Origin: Qipengyuania gaetbuli
GTDB taxonomy: Bacteria > Pseudomonadota > Alphaproteobacteria > Sphingomonadales > Sphingomonadaceae
Length of the DNA stretch: 64,000 bases
NCBI RefSeq assembly: GCF_020524765.1
Contig: NZ_JAIVLR010000001.1
Location: forward strand, 372,001-436,000
Direction: 5' to 3'
Positions 24,845 through 34,016 of the stretch are shown piece after piece (positions within the stretch are counted from its first letter, which is position 1; the number at the start of each line of letters is the position of its first letter). The notes under the pieces are model-generated. The model ran no database searches. It was not told the origin of the DNA and saw only the letters and a program-made list of their open reading frames with translations. The position numbers were made by a program, and so were the translations under genes.

Positions 24845-25698
24845 CGCGAAATCCACCACTGCATGAGATGATACGCAATAGCATGGGGCGGCGGCGCGAC
24901 GAAGGGCCCCTCGCCTTTCAGCGCCGCAGTCACCTCTTCGCGCGTGAACCAGATGATCTCGGCCATCTCGGTCTCGTCGATGGTCAGTGCATCGTCATCG
25001 GCATGGGCATGGCAGCCGATCATCAGCTGGCTGGGGAACGGCCATGGCTGGCTGGCGATGTAGCTGACGTCGCGGACGCGCACGCCGCTTTCCTCGAATA
25101 CCTCGCGCGCAACGCCTTCCTCGATACTCTCGCCCGGCTCGACGAAGCCTGCGAGCGCCGAAAAGCGTCCTTCCGGCCAGCCGAGGCCGCGGCCCAACAT
25201 CAGCCGGCCCTCGTGTTCTACCAGCATGATCGTGACCGGGTCGGTGCGCGGGAAGTGGCTTGCCCCGCAAGCGGTGCAGTCACGTTGCCAGCCACCCTTG
25301 GCGATCTTCGTGTCGCCGCCGCACTGGGCGCAGAAGCGGTGCCGTGCGTGCCAGTCGACGATGCTGCGCGCGCCGCCATAGAGCGCCAGATCGTCGGGCT
25401 GGAGCGTCGCCATGAGCGACCACAGCGCCGGGTTGGCCATGCGCGGAGAGGCATCGCCGCGCGGCGGCACGGAAGCAAAGCAGGCCTTGCCCTCATCGAG
25501 GCCGAGGAACACCAGCTCCGCATCTTCCGCCGCATCTGCCAGCGTGCCCCACACGAGGCGGCCATCGTCGCCGACCGAGGGCATCAGCCCGTCGAGCGCG
25601 AGCAGCCGCGCCTTCCAGTTCATGTAACCGGCCAGCCGCTCGGGATCGGCGCGCACGTGGTCGGCACGGTCGAGACGCGAGCCGGTGAAGGACAGCAT
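24841..25698 (-). CDS. nudC: NAD(+) diphosphatase (NUDIX)
   Basis: 285 residues. The zinc ribbon CAQCG ... CTACG (~residues 122-144), the Nudix box GFVEPGESIEEGVAREVFEESG (read in two parts: GFVEPGES, then REVFEES) and the NudC-specific SQPWPFPSQLM are all present. NudC cleaves NAD(H) to NMN and AMP and can remove NAD caps from RNA. The SQPWPF motif separates it from ordinary Nudix enzymes. It lies just seven bases after the serine hydrolase gene's stop would begin on this strand and is coupled to the FrnE-like gene. Confidence 0.94.
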   Translation of the reverse strand: MLSFTGSRLDRADHVRADPERLAGYMNWKARLLALDGLMPSVGDDGRLVWGTLADAAEDAELVFLGLDEGKACFASVPPRGDASPRMANPALWSLMATLQPDDLALYGGARSIVDWHARHRFCAQCGGDTKIAKGGWQRDCTACGASHFPRTDPVTIMLVEHEGRLMLGRGLGWPEGRFSALAGFVEPGESIEEGVAREVFEESGVRVRDVSYIASQPWPFPSQLMIGCHAHADDDALTIDETEMAEIIWFTREEVTAALKGEGPFVAPPPHAIAYHLMQWWISR

Positions 25699-25704
25699 GG
25701 GTGC

Positions 25705-27009
25705 TTACGCCCCCGTCATGGCGGCAAGGTCCTTCATCACCGCCTCAGGGAAACCGGCATGGATCGGATAGGCCTCGGACGGCATGTACTGGGTATAAAG
25801 GCTGGCGCGCAGGTTCGCCTCGTGGCTGACGAAGGCAACCGTTCCGGCCGCACCGCCCCAGCCATAGGCACCGTTCGAAACGCGGCCACCGGCGCCGAAG
25901 CCCTGCCCTTCGACCCAGGTCCCCTTGGTCGAGGCGGTTTCGGGCAGCAGGTTCGACGTGCCCATCCTGACCGCCGCCTCGCTCATCACGCGCTTGCCGT
26001 CGATAGTGCCGTAGCCGAGCAGCATCTTGAGGAAGCGGTCGTAATCGCGCGGACTGGAAACAAGACCGGCCCCGCCGAAGGGGAAAGCCGGATCGTCGAG
26101 ATAGATCGAGGCCGGAGCCGGATCGAGCGGAAGCGGCATGCCGCCCATTATCCCGTAATTGGTCGTGAAGCGGCCCACTTCGCTCTTCGGCACGCGGAAG
26201 TAGGTGCTGTTCATCCCGCTCGGCTCGAAGATCTGCGTACGCAGGTACTCGTCGAAAGACATGCCGCTGGCGACCTCGATCACGCGCCCGAGCAGGTCGA
26301 GGCTGACCGAATAGCTCCATTTGGTGCCGGGCTGGAGGACCAGCGGCAGCTGCGCGAGGTTGTTGGCGAACTTGTCCAGCCCGCGGATCGCCTCCTCACG
26401 GCCAAGGCCGGGGATCGGAAGGCGCGTGACCTGTCCCGGGACGACGCCGTATTTGACGTACAGATCGCGGATCGGGCCCTTCTGGATGATCGAATAGCCA
26501 AGACCTGCCGTGTGGGTGAGCAGCTGGCGAATGGTGATCGGGCGTTCTGCCGGCACGAGATCGGTGACCGACCCGTCATAGGTCTTCTGCACCTTCATGT
26601 TCGAGAAGGCTGGCAGCACTTCGGCGAGCGGCTGGTCGAGACCCAGCTTGCCCTCGTCGATCAGCATCATCGTCGCCATGCCGGTGACCGGCTTGGTCAT
26701 GGAATAGATGCGATAGAGGCTGTCCATGTCGACCGGCGTCGCGCCGCCCAGCACCAGCGTGCCCTTGGCAATCAGCAGCGGGTCCTTGTCGCCCCAGCCG
26801 AGCGCTGCGGCCATGTTGGCGACCTTGCCTTCCGCCACGTACTTGTTGACCATCGAGGATACCGAAGGCCACCGCGCTGCCGCGCCCTGTGCCATCGCCG
26901 CGCTGCCCAACGGCAGGCCGGACATGGCCGCACCGGCAGTCATCCATGCGCCGCCCCTCAGCAGCGAACGGCGGGAAAGCGGGGACGTATCGAAATCGCG
27001 GTAGGCCAT
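25705..27009 (-). CDS. serine hydrolase, beta-lactamase/class C family, Tat-exported
   Basis: 434 residues from ATG 27009. The frame stays open to 27417, but that extra part is histidine/aspartate-rich nonsense antisense to a small gene, so it was rejected. The N-terminus SRRSLLRGG is a twin-arginine signal. The catalytic SxxK is SMTK, the YxN/YxS equivalent YSVS, and the closing GYGWGGAAGTVAFV is typical of EstB/penicillin-binding-protein-like esterases. Probably a periplasmic esterase or peptidase rather than a true beta-lactamase. Divergent from the small gene at 27121. Confidence 0.88.
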   Translation of the reverse strand: MAYRDFDTSPLSRRSLLRGGAWMTAGAAMSGLPLGSAAMAQGAAARWPSVSSMVNKYVAEGKVANMAAALGWGDKDPLLIAKGTLVLGGATPVDMDSLYRIYSMTKPVTGMATMMLIDEGKLGLDQPLAEVLPAFSNMKVQKTYDGSVTDLVPAERPITIRQLLTHTAGLGYSIIQKGPIRDLYVKYGVVPGQVTRLPIPGLGREEAIRGLDKFANNLAQLPLVLQPGTKWSYSVSLDLLGRVIEVASGMSFDEYLRTQIFEPSGMNSTYFRVPKSEVGRFTTNYGIMGGMPLPLDPAPASIYLDDPAFPFGGAGLVSSPRDYDRFLKMLLGYGTIDGKRVMSEAAVRMGTSNLLPETASTKGTWVEGQGFGAGGRVSNGAYGWGGAAGTVAFVSHEANLRASLYTQYMPSEAYPIHAGFPEAVMKDLAAMTGA

Positions 27010-27120
27010 GTAATTCCTCTCGAAACCTGGTGCGCGCGCCGTTTTGGGCAAGCGATCCTGAACGGTCAATTGCGAATCGAAACTATTGCAATCCGCAGGT
27101 GACTTACCCATATAGGACAC

Positions 27121-27342
27121 ATGCTGAACCTCCTCTCCTTCATCTTCGGAATCGTCTCGCTGGTGATCGTGATCCCGGCGACCATCCCCCTGCTCGGCTG
27201 GGCCAACTGGATTGCACTGCCGCTGATCGTGATCGGCGTGGTGCTGGGCCAGCTGTCTTCCAGCAATGCGGGCCGCAACTTCTGCATCGTGGTGATGCTG
27301 ATCGCAGTGGTCCGCCTGTCGTTGGGCGGCGGGATCATCTAG
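27121..27342 (+). CDS. small two-helix membrane protein, unknown
   Basis: 73 residues, nearly all hydrophobic: helix one at ~4-25 (LLSFIFGIVSLVIVIPATIPLL), helix two at ~30-46 and a third short one at ~55-68. AGGAC lies just upstream of the ATG. I do not recognise a family beyond general small sphingomonad membrane proteins. Its stop overlaps the mutY end by four bases (convergent). Composition and start make it a credible gene despite its size. Confidence 0.65.
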   Translation: MLNLLSFIFGIVSLVIVIPATIPLLGWANWIALPLIVIGVVLGQLSSSNAGRNFCIVVMLIAVVRLSLGGGII

Positions 27343-28337
27343 GCTAGCGCCAGCCGCGCAGCCTTGGCGAAGAGCGTCGGCAGGCCCGCATCCTCGAGCC
27401 TGTCGATCGGCCACCATTCACCCGCGCCCAAGGTTTCCTCTATCCGGAGGACGGACAGTTCTAGCTCGAAATGGGTGAAGCCGTGCCGCACGAGGCCAAG
27501 CGCCTCGCCGATGGCATTCCCCGCACCGTCGCCGCGAGCTGACCAGCCGTCGTCCGGTAGCGCGCGCATTCCGCCCAGCATGCCGGTGCCTTCGCGCCGA
27601 ACCAGCCAGACCTGCCCTTCGCGCTCTATCCAGTATGCCTGGCCCTGACGCAGCGGCTTGGCCTTCTTCGACGCCTTGACCGGATAGCGCGCCGGCTCTC
27701 CCTCGGCCCGCGCGGCGCAGGTGTGCGACAGGGGGCACAGAAGGCACTTGGGATCGCGCACGGTGCAAAGGCCGGAGCCGAGATCCATCATCGCCTGCGC
27801 GAAATCGCCCGCGCGTTCTTCCGGCGTGATCTCGTCGGTTCGCTCGCGGATCTGCTTGCGCGAGCCCGGCAGGGGATCGGCGATGGCGAAGAGGCGCGAT
27901 ACGACACGCTCGACATTGGCATCGACCACCACGGCGCGTTGGCCGAACGCGATCGCAGCGACTGCGGCGGCCGTATAGGCACCGAGGCCGGGCAGCTTGC
28001 GCAAGGCCTCCTCGTCCGCAGGGAAAGCGCCCAGTTCGGCCACGGCCTTTGCCGCCTTCACGAGATTGCGCGCCCGCGAATAGTATCCCAGCCCCGCCCA
28101 TGCCGCCATGACGTCCTCTTCCGGCGCTGCGGCGAGCGCCTGCACATCCGGCCATCGGCTGGCAAATGCCTCGAAATAGGGCTTCACCGCAGCAACTGTG
28201 GTCTGCTGCAGCATGACCTCGGACAGCCAGACGCGATAGGGATCGGGCGGCGGCGCACCGGGCGGCGCGCGCCACGGCAGGTCGCGGGCATGCGCGTCGT
28301 ACCAGTCGAGAAGCGTATCGGAGATGCTGGCGGCCAC
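27339..28337 (-). CDS. mutY: A/G-specific adenine DNA glycosylase
   Basis: 332 residues from GTG 28337. The helix-hairpin-helix LPGLGAYTAAAV and catalytic aspartate in VVDANVERV, the helix SEVMLQQTTVA, and the [4Fe-4S] pattern C-x6-C-x2-C-x5-C (ending CPLSHTC) are complete; a NUDIX-like C-terminal domain (from ~230) reads the 8-oxoG. Removes A opposite 8-oxoguanine. Its start lies only 14 bases from the divergent dciA start. The mutY-dciA-dsbA-smc order is conserved in alphaproteobacteria. Confidence 0.94.
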   Translation of the reverse strand: MAASISDTLLDWYDAHARDLPWRAPPGAPPPDPYRVWLSEVMLQQTTVAAVKPYFEAFASRWPDVQALAAAPEEDVMAAWAGLGYYSRARNLVKAAKAVAELGAFPADEEALRKLPGLGAYTAAAVAAIAFGQRAVVVDANVERVVSRLFAIADPLPGSRKQIRERTDEITPEERAGDFAQAMMDLGSGLCTVRDPKCLLCPLSHTCAARAEGEPARYPVKASKKAKPLRQGQAYWIEREGQVWLVRREGTGMLGGMRALPDDGWSARGDGAGNAIGEALGLVRHGFTHFELELSVLRIEETLGAGEWWPIDRLEDAGLPTLFAKAARLALA

Positions 28338-28351
28338 GGCCCGCCTATGGC

Positions 28352-28945
28352 ATGAGCGCCGCCGTCATGGAAAGCGACAAGCCCGAAACCCCTGCCTCAA
28401 GCAGCGAAGCGGTAGGCAAAAAGACGCCGAAGCCGAAAAAGGCAGCGCGCCCTTATGAACGGCCGCGCGGAGGACAAGCGAAGGCGATTTCCGACCTGAT
28501 GCCGCAGATCGGCCGCCCCGCCTTCCGCCGTTTCGGCTTCGTCCAGTCGTCGATCGTCAGCCGCTGGCCCGAGATCGTGGGCGATACGCATTCGCTGGTC
28601 TGCACGCCGGAAATGATCCGCTTTCCCCCCGGCGAGAAGTCGGAAGGCATTCTCGAACTGGTGGTGAAGCCCGCCCATGCGCCGCTGATCCAGCAGGTGC
28701 TGCCGGAAATCATCGAGCGGGTGAACCGGTTCTTCGGCTATCGCGCCGTCGCCCGCATCAAGCTGCGGCAAGGTGCGGTTAAGCCTCCCGAAGGCAGGCA
28801 GAAGGCCAAGGCCCCGCCTTCGCTGAAGCCGATTCCTATGGAACTGGGTGACAGCCTGCGCGATATTGGCGACCCGGAACTGCGCGCAGTGCTCGAATCG
28901 CTGGCGCGCGGCCTCGGATCGCAGGATGAGAACGGAACCGATTGA
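28352..28945 (+). CDS. dciA: DUF721/DciA family protein, replicative helicase loader
   Basis: 197 residues (ATG 28367 is a possible alternative start). Basic, proline-rich N-terminus, then the DUF721 core (ISDLMPQIGRPAFRRFGFVQSSIVSRWPEIVG ... LELVVKPAHAPLIQQVLPEIIERVNRFFGYRAVARIKL; quoted in parts). DciA domains interact with DnaB and are the widespread bacterial helicase operators in species without DnaC/DnaI. The conserved W-P-x-I-V-G and RI-K-L ends are present. It is followed one base later by the dsbA-like gene. Confidence 0.88.
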   Translation: MSAAVMESDKPETPASSSEAVGKKTPKPKKAARPYERPRGGQAKAISDLMPQIGRPAFRRFGFVQSSIVSRWPEIVGDTHSLVCTPEMIRFPPGEKSEGILELVVKPAHAPLIQQVLPEIIERVNRFFGYRAVARIKLRQGAVKPPEGRQKAKAPPSLKPIPMELGDSLRDIGDPELRAVLESLARGLGSQDENGTD

Positions 28946-28946
28946 C

Positions 28947-29669
28947 GTGAAAATTCCCGCCCGGCTCGTAGCGCCCGCATTCCTCGCCATTGCCGCCACT
29001 CTTTCAGCCGCCCCCGCCGCCGCGCAGGACAAGCCCGCTGTCGCCAAGCCGAAGAACGGCAACTGGAGCAGCGTCATCACCGAAACCGCCGGCGGGCACC
29101 TGCTCGGCAATCCGGAAGCGGATGCGCGGCTGGTCGAATTCATGAGCTACACATGCTCGCACTGCGCCGATTTCGCGCGCAGCGGCGAAGGAGCGATCAA
29201 ACTCCTCTACGTGCCCAGCGGCAAGGTCGCCTTCGAAGTGCGCCACCTGATCCGCGACCCCGTGGATCTCACCGCCGCATTGGCCGCACAGTGCGGCCCG
29301 GCGAACAATTTCTTTGCCAACCATGCCGCACTGATCGGCAAATATGCTGACTGGATGGCCAAGGCGCGCAGTATGACGCAGGCGCAGATGGCGCGCTGGA
29401 ATTTCGGCAGCTTCGGCTCTCGCGCGCAGGCCATCGCCAGCGATCTCGACTTTTACGAGATCATGGAAGGCCGCGGCTATTCGCGCATCGAGGTCGACAA
29501 ATGCCTGACCGACGAGACGCGCGCGCAGGCCATCGCCGCGCAGAGCCAGGCCGATATCCAGAAATTCGGCCTGCGCGGCACACCTACCTTTTTCATGGGC
29601 GGCGAACAGCTCGACGCGCATGACTGGAAATCGCTCCAGCCGCATCTCGACGCCCTGTTCCGCAAGTGA
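28947..29669 (+). CDS. periplasmic DsbA-like thioredoxin-fold protein (DSBA 1)
   Basis: 240 residues from GTG 28947; an ATG at 28926 would put two acidic residues in front of the signal peptide, which is less likely. Signal peptide to ~residue 27 (SAAPAAAQ). Active site CSHC (YTCSHCADF), cis-proline loop GTPTFFMGG, and the DSBA helical insertion between. This is the Thioredoxin_4 type that sits between dciA and smc in many alphaproteobacteria. It would oxidise or isomerise disulphides in the periplasm. A GGCAACC/GGTTGCC hairpin follows at 29674-29691. Confidence 0.88.
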   Translation: MKIPARLVAPAFLAIAATLSAAPAAAQDKPAVAKPKNGNWSSVITETAGGHLLGNPEADARLVEFMSYTCSHCADFARSGEGAIKLLYVPSGKVAFEVRHLIRDPVDLTAALAAQCGPANNFFANHAALIGKYADWMAKARSMTQAQMARWNFGSFGSRAQAIASDLDFYEIMEGRGYSRIEVDKCLTDETRAQAIAAQSQADIQKFGLRGTPTFFMGGEQLDAHDWKSLQPHLDALFRK

Positions 29670-29673
29670 TCAG

Positions 29674-29694
29674 GGCAACCGCGGGGTTGCCTTT
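29674..29694 (+). terminator. weak terminator after DSBA 1
   Basis: GGCAACC (29674-29680) pairs with GGTTGCC (29685-29691), a 7-base-pair stem with a 4-base loop, then TTT only. It lies five bases after the stop codon and separates the two tandem dsbA-like genes. Confidence 0.5.
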
Positions 29695-29785
29695 ACCGGG
29701 GACAGCCCTGTGGACACCGCCTCCGTGGCGCTTCACCTGCGCCGGACCCTAGCCTAGCCTTTTTCATCCACTCGAGAGGAATCCG

Positions 29786-30529
29786 ATGAAGACCAGCCTG
29801 CGTTTCGCCCTTGCAGCCCCCCTCGCACTCGCGCTTGCCGCCTGTGGCGGCGATGCCGGGGAAGCGGAAGTCGGCGCCCTCGAAGGCGAACCCATCGCCG
29901 CCATTCCCGCGCCCGAAGGATCGAGCTGGCTCGAAACTGCCAGCAAGACCGCGGAAGGCGGCTTCGTCATCGGCAATCCCGATGCCCCGATCAAGCTGGT
30001 GGAATTCGCCAGCCACACCTGCGGCGCCTGCGCCTATTTTGCGGAAACCGGCTCGGCCCCGCTCCAGCAGGATTACGTCAGCACCGGCGTCGTCAGCTAC
30101 GAAATCCGCCCGCTGCTGCGCGATCCGCTGGACGTGACAATTTCGGCGCTGGCCCAGTGCGGCGCACCGGAAAGCTTCCACGCCCTGTCCGACCAGGCAT
30201 GGGCCGCCCTGCCGAGCTTCGGTGAAGCCCTGCAGGCCAGCGGCGCTTACGAATCCGCCATGGCCGCCCCGCCGGAACAGCGCTTCCTGCTGTTGGCACA
30301 GGGCGCGGGCCTGATCGACTTCTTCGCCTCGCGCGGACTGTCGGCCGACCAGGCGCGCAGCTGCCTCGCCGACACGGCCAAGATCGAAGAGATGGCCAAT
30401 ACCTCGCGCGCCGCAGCCGATGCGGCCAAGGTCACCGGCACGCCCACCTTCTTCCTCAACGGCAACCGTATCGAGGAAAACCAGTGGGCCGCGCTCGAAC
30501 CCATCCTGCAGCGCGCCGGCGCCAGGTAA
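29786..30529 (+). CDS. DsbA-like thioredoxin-fold lipoprotein (DSBA 2)
   Basis: 247 residues after GAGAGGAA. The lipobox LAAC (residues ~17-20) makes it a lipoprotein, unlike its upstream paralogue. Active site CGAC (HTCGACAYF) and cis-proline loop GTPTFFLNG; the body aligns throughout with DSBA 1 (shared GGFVIGNPDAPIKLVEF / GGHLLGNPEADARLVEF start and DPLDVT / DPVDLT block), so the pair is a tandem duplication with one copy anchored to the membrane. The smc gene follows after 27 bases. Confidence 0.88.
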   Translation: MKTSLRFALAAPLALALAACGGDAGEAEVGALEGEPIAAIPAPEGSSWLETASKTAEGGFVIGNPDAPIKLVEFASHTCGACAYFAETGSAPLQQDYVSTGVVSYEIRPLLRDPLDVTISALAQCGAPESFHALSDQAWAALPSFGEALQASGAYESAMAAPPEQRFLLLAQGAGLIDFFASRGLSADQARSCLADTAKIEEMANTSRAAADAAKVTGTPTFFLNGNRIEENQWAALEPILQRAGAR

Positions 30530-30556
30530 GGGCCGAGGCAGGGGGGCGATACGGCG

Positions 30557-33500
30557 ATGCTCATCAAACAGCTCAGGTTGAGCGGTTTCAAGAGCTTCGT
30601 CGAGCCGTCCACCCTGCGCATCGAACCCGGCCTGACCGGCGTCGTCGGCCCGAACGGCTGCGGCAAGTCCAACCTGCTCGAAGCGATCCGCTGGGTAATG
30701 GGCGAAAACTCGCCCAAGTCCATGCGCTCGGGCGGGATGGAAGACGTGATCTTCGCCGGCACCGCCACGCGCCCGCCGCGCGACTTCGCCGAAGTCCAGC
30801 TATCGGCAGAAAGTGACGACGGCGACGAGCTCGAAGTCATTCGCCGCATCGAACGCGGTGCGGGCAGCGCCTACCGCGTCAACGGCAAGGACGTGCGCGC
30901 CAAGGACGTCGCGCTGACCTTTGCCGACGCGGCGACCGGTGCGCACAGCCCGGCCCTCGTCAGCCAGGGCAAGATCGCACAGGTCATTGCCGCCAAGCCA
31001 CAGGAACGGCGCATGATGCTGGAAGAGGCGGCGGGCATCGCCGGCCTCCACGTCCGGCGCAAGGATGCCGAAAGCAAGCTGCGGCAGACCGAAACCAACC
31101 TCGCGCGGCTCGAAGACCTCATGGCGGGCCTCGACAGCCAGATCGCTTCGCTGCGCCGCCAGGCCAAGCAGGCGGAACGCTACAAGAAGCTGTCCGACGA
31201 GATCAAATCGGCGGAAGCACGGCTGGTCTTTGCACGCTGGCGCGATGCCGCCGCTGCTGCCGAAGCCGCCAAGAAAGCCGCCGGAGAGGCAGAGACCCGC
31301 GTCGCGCAGGCGCAGGCTGCCGCCGACGAGGCCCAGAAGGCCCAGCGCGCCGCCGCCGAAGCCCTTGCAGAAGCGCGCGAGGAGCAGGCCGACCGCCGCG
31401 ATGATGCCAGCGCCCACGGCCACCGCATGGCGGCGCTCACCAGCCAGCTGGAAGCCGCCGAACAGCGCCTCGCCGACCTCGAACGGCAGAAGAAGCGGCT
31501 CGAGGAAGACCGCGGCGATGCCGACCGGCTGACCAAGGATGCCGCCGAGGCGCTCGCCCGGCTGGAAAAGGAACTGGCCGCCAGCGAGAAAGACCTCGCC
31601 GCCAACGAGGAACGCCGCCCCGCCCTCGTCGCACAGAGCGAGGATGCAGAACGCGCCAGCCGGACCGCCGAACTTGCGCTCGCCAAGGCCACCGCAGACA
31701 ATGCGGGTGTCGAAGCCGAATGGCGCGTGGTCGAGGCCGAAATCGCGCAGGCCAGGCTACGGCTCGAGCGCGTGGAAGCCGAAGGTCGCCGCATGGCCGA
31801 CCAGCGCGGCGCGCTCGCCGGAGAGGACGTCCACGGTGCGCTCGAACGTGCGAAGCAGGGCGCGCAGGACGCGACCGCCTCGCTCGAACAGCAGCGTACT
31901 GCCCTTGAAGCCATGCAGGCTCGCAAGGCGGAACTGCAGGCGGCAAGGGACGAGGCAGCCAGCGCGCTCTCCAGCGCCCGCGCCGAACTTTCGGGCGTGG
32001 AGCGGGAACACACCGCCCTGCTGCGCGACCGCGAGGCGCGCGAGAGGGCCGCGGCCAAACGCTCCGGCCGCCAGCAGGCGATCGACGGCGTGCGCGCGGC
32101 CAAGGGTTATGAACGCGCCGCTGCCGCCGCACTGGGCCGCGACGGCAAGGCGCTGCTCGGCCTGCCGGAAGAAGGCGCGGAAGGGCGCTACTGGACCGGG
32201 GCCGATGCGCCGAAGAAGGTGGCCCACAGCCTTGCCGACCATCTCGATGCCTGCCCCGCCGAATTGCGCGCCCGCCTCGCCCTCGTCCACGTGGCCGAAA
32301 GCGATGACGGACGCAGCCTTGCACCGGGCGAAAGCCTCGTCACCATGGCCGGGCACCTGCGCCGCTGGGACGGCCTTGTCGTGCGCGGCGAAGGCGCGGC
32401 GGAAGCTGCCCGCCTGGAAGCCGACAACCGCTTTGCCGAACTGGATGCGCAGCTGCCCTCATTGCAGGCCGCGCTGGAAGCCGCAGAAAGCGCGCAGGCA
32501 AGCGCGAGCGAGGAACTCTCGAACCTCCAGCGCGAGCTGATCGCGGCCGAGCGCGAGCTTGCCGGAGCCGCCGATAGGGAGCGTCAGGCGCTGCGCGCTC
32601 TCGACCAGGCGGAAGCCGCTCGCGAACGCATCGCTGCGCGCCTCGCCGAACTCGAACGGGCAGAGGGCGAGCACGCCGAACTCGTCGCTTCGGCGAGGAC
32701 CGATCTTGCCTCTGCCGAGGCGAAGCGCAGCGCCCTGCCCGATCCCGAAGCAGGCCGCGCCTCGCTCGAAGCAGCCCGCGCGAAGAACGAAGCGGCCCGC
32801 GCCGCACTGCAGGCCCGTGCCGCCGAACTCGCAGCGCACGACCAGGGCCTTGCCGTCTCGCGCGAACGCACCAGTGCCCAGCGCTCCGATATGGCGAACT
32901 GGCAGGCGCGTTCGGGCGAAGCTGCCCGACGCCTGTCCGACATGGCCCGCCGCTTCGAGGAAATCGAGGAAGAGCGCGCCGTATACGCCGCCAAGCCCGA
33001 AGGCCTGATGCGCGAGATCGAACAGGGCGACCAGGTGCGCGAGCGGCTGGGACGCGAACTGGCCGAGGCCGAGGCCGCCGTCGCTGCAGCCAACGAGCGG
33101 GCGCAGGAGGCCGAACGCGGCTTCGCCTCGGCCAACGAGGCACTCGCCGCCGCCCGCGAAAACCGCGCCGGCTTGGTTGCACGGGCGGAGAACGAAGACG
33201 GCCGCCGCATCGAGATGGCGCGCATTTCGGGCGAACGCTTCCAGTCGCCCCCGCCGCTTCTGCCGACCAAGTTCGAATTCGACGAAACCGCGGTCAAATC
33301 CGCCGAGGCGGAGGCGGAAGAAATGGACCGGCTCACCGCCAGCCGCGAGCGCATCGGCCCGGTCAACCTCGTCGCTGCCGAAGAGTTGGAGCGGATCGAG
33401 AGCGAGCACGGCTCCAACGCGGCCGAACAGGAGGAACTGCGCGAGGCGGTCAACCGGCTGCGCGGATCGATCGGTAGCCTCAACCGCGAAGGTCGCGAGC

Positions 33501-33979
33501 GGCTGCGCGAGGCGTTCGAGCGGGTCAACGACCACTTCAAGCATCTCTTCACCCGCCTGTTCGAAGGCGGCGAGGCGCATCTTGCGCTTATCGACAGCGA
33601 CGATCCGCTGGAAGCCGGCCTCGAAATCTTCGCGCAGCCGCCGGGCAAGCGCCTCCAGTCGCTGACCCTGCTGTCGGGCGGCGAACAGGCGCTGACCGCG
33701 ACCGCGCTGATCTTCGCGCTGTTCCTTACCAACCCGGCCCCGATCTGCGTGCTGGACGAAGTCGACGCGCCGCTGGACGATGCGAATATCGACCGCTTCT
33801 GCGACCTGCTCGACGCGATGGTGAAGGAAACCGACACGCGCTACCTGATCGTCACGCACAATGCGGTCACGATGAGCCGCATGCACCGCCTGTTCGGCGT
33901 CACCATGATCGAGAAAGGCATCAGCCGCCTCGTCAGCGTGGACCTCGGCGGAGCAGAGGAATTGCTGGCGGCGGAATAG
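30557..33979 (+). CDS. smc: chromosome segregation ATPase SMC
   Basis: 1140 residues. Walker A GPNGCGKS at residues 31-38, two long coiled coils rich in A, E, R around a hinge (~500-640, with GYERAAAAALG), the ABC signature LLSGGEQALTA from residue 1038 and Walker B ICVLDEVDAPLDD (~1063). It forms the condensin ring with ScpA and ScpB, neither of which is in the window. The coiled coils are unusually alanine-rich, as in other high-GC genomes. Full-length. Confidence 0.97.
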   Translation: MLIKQLRLSGFKSFVEPSTLRIEPGLTGVVGPNGCGKSNLLEAIRWVMGENSPKSMRSGGMEDVIFAGTATRPPRDFAEVQLSAESDDGDELEVIRRIERGAGSAYRVNGKDVRAKDVALTFADAATGAHSPALVSQGKIAQVIAAKPQERRMMLEEAAGIAGLHVRRKDAESKLRQTETNLARLEDLMAGLDSQIASLRRQAKQAERYKKLSDEIKSAEARLVFARWRDAAAAAEAAKKAAGEAETRVAQAQAAADEAQKAQRAAAEALAEAREEQADRRDDASAHGHRMAALTSQLEAAEQRLADLERQKKRLEEDRGDADRLTKDAAEALARLEKELAASEKDLAANEERRPALVAQSEDAERASRTAELALAKATADNAGVEAEWRVVEAEIAQARLRLERVEAEGRRMADQRGALAGEDVHGALERAKQGAQDATASLEQQRTALEAMQARKAELQAARDEAASALSSARAELSGVEREHTALLRDREARERAAAKRSGRQQAIDGVRAAKGYERAAAAALGRDGKALLGLPEEGAEGRYWTGADAPKKVAHSLADHLDACPAELRARLALVHVAESDDGRSLAPGESLVTMAGHLRRWDGLVVRGEGAAEAARLEADNRFAELDAQLPSLQAALEAAESAQASASEELSNLQRELIAAERELAGAADRERQALRALDQAEAARERIAARLAELERAEGEHAELVASARTDLASAEAKRSALPDPEAGRASLEAARAKNEAARAALQARAAELAAHDQGLAVSRERTSAQRSDMANWQARSGEAARRLSDMARRFEEIEEERAVYAAKPEGLMREIEQGDQVRERLGRELAEAEAAVAAANERAQEAERGFASANEALAAARENRAGLVARAENEDGRRIEMARISGERFQSPPPLLPTKFEFDETAVKSAEAEAEEMDRLTASRERIGPVNLVAAEELERIESEHGSNAAEQEELREAVNRLRGSIGSLNREGRERLREAFERVNDHFKHLFTRLFEGGEAHLALIDSDDPLEAGLEIFAQPPGKRLQSLTLLSGGEQALTATALIFALFLTNPAPICVLDEVDAPLDDANIDRFCDLLDAMVKETDTRYLIVTHNAVTMSRMHRLFGVTMIEKGISRLVSVDLGGAEELLAAE

Positions 33980-34016
33980 TCTGCCCGCTCGTCCTGCGTT
34001 GTGGGAGGACAGAGAG

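Noticed and set aside
24745-27102. 785-codon plus-strand frame opposite nudC and the hydrolase
   Set aside because: Shadow frame: basic, histidine-rich, no motif, and both genes on the other strand have full active sites.
25705-27417. Serine hydrolase frame open 136 codons further upstream
   Set aside because: The extra part is rich in H, D and Q, lies antisense to the small gene at 27121, and precedes a clear Tat signal at ATG 27009.
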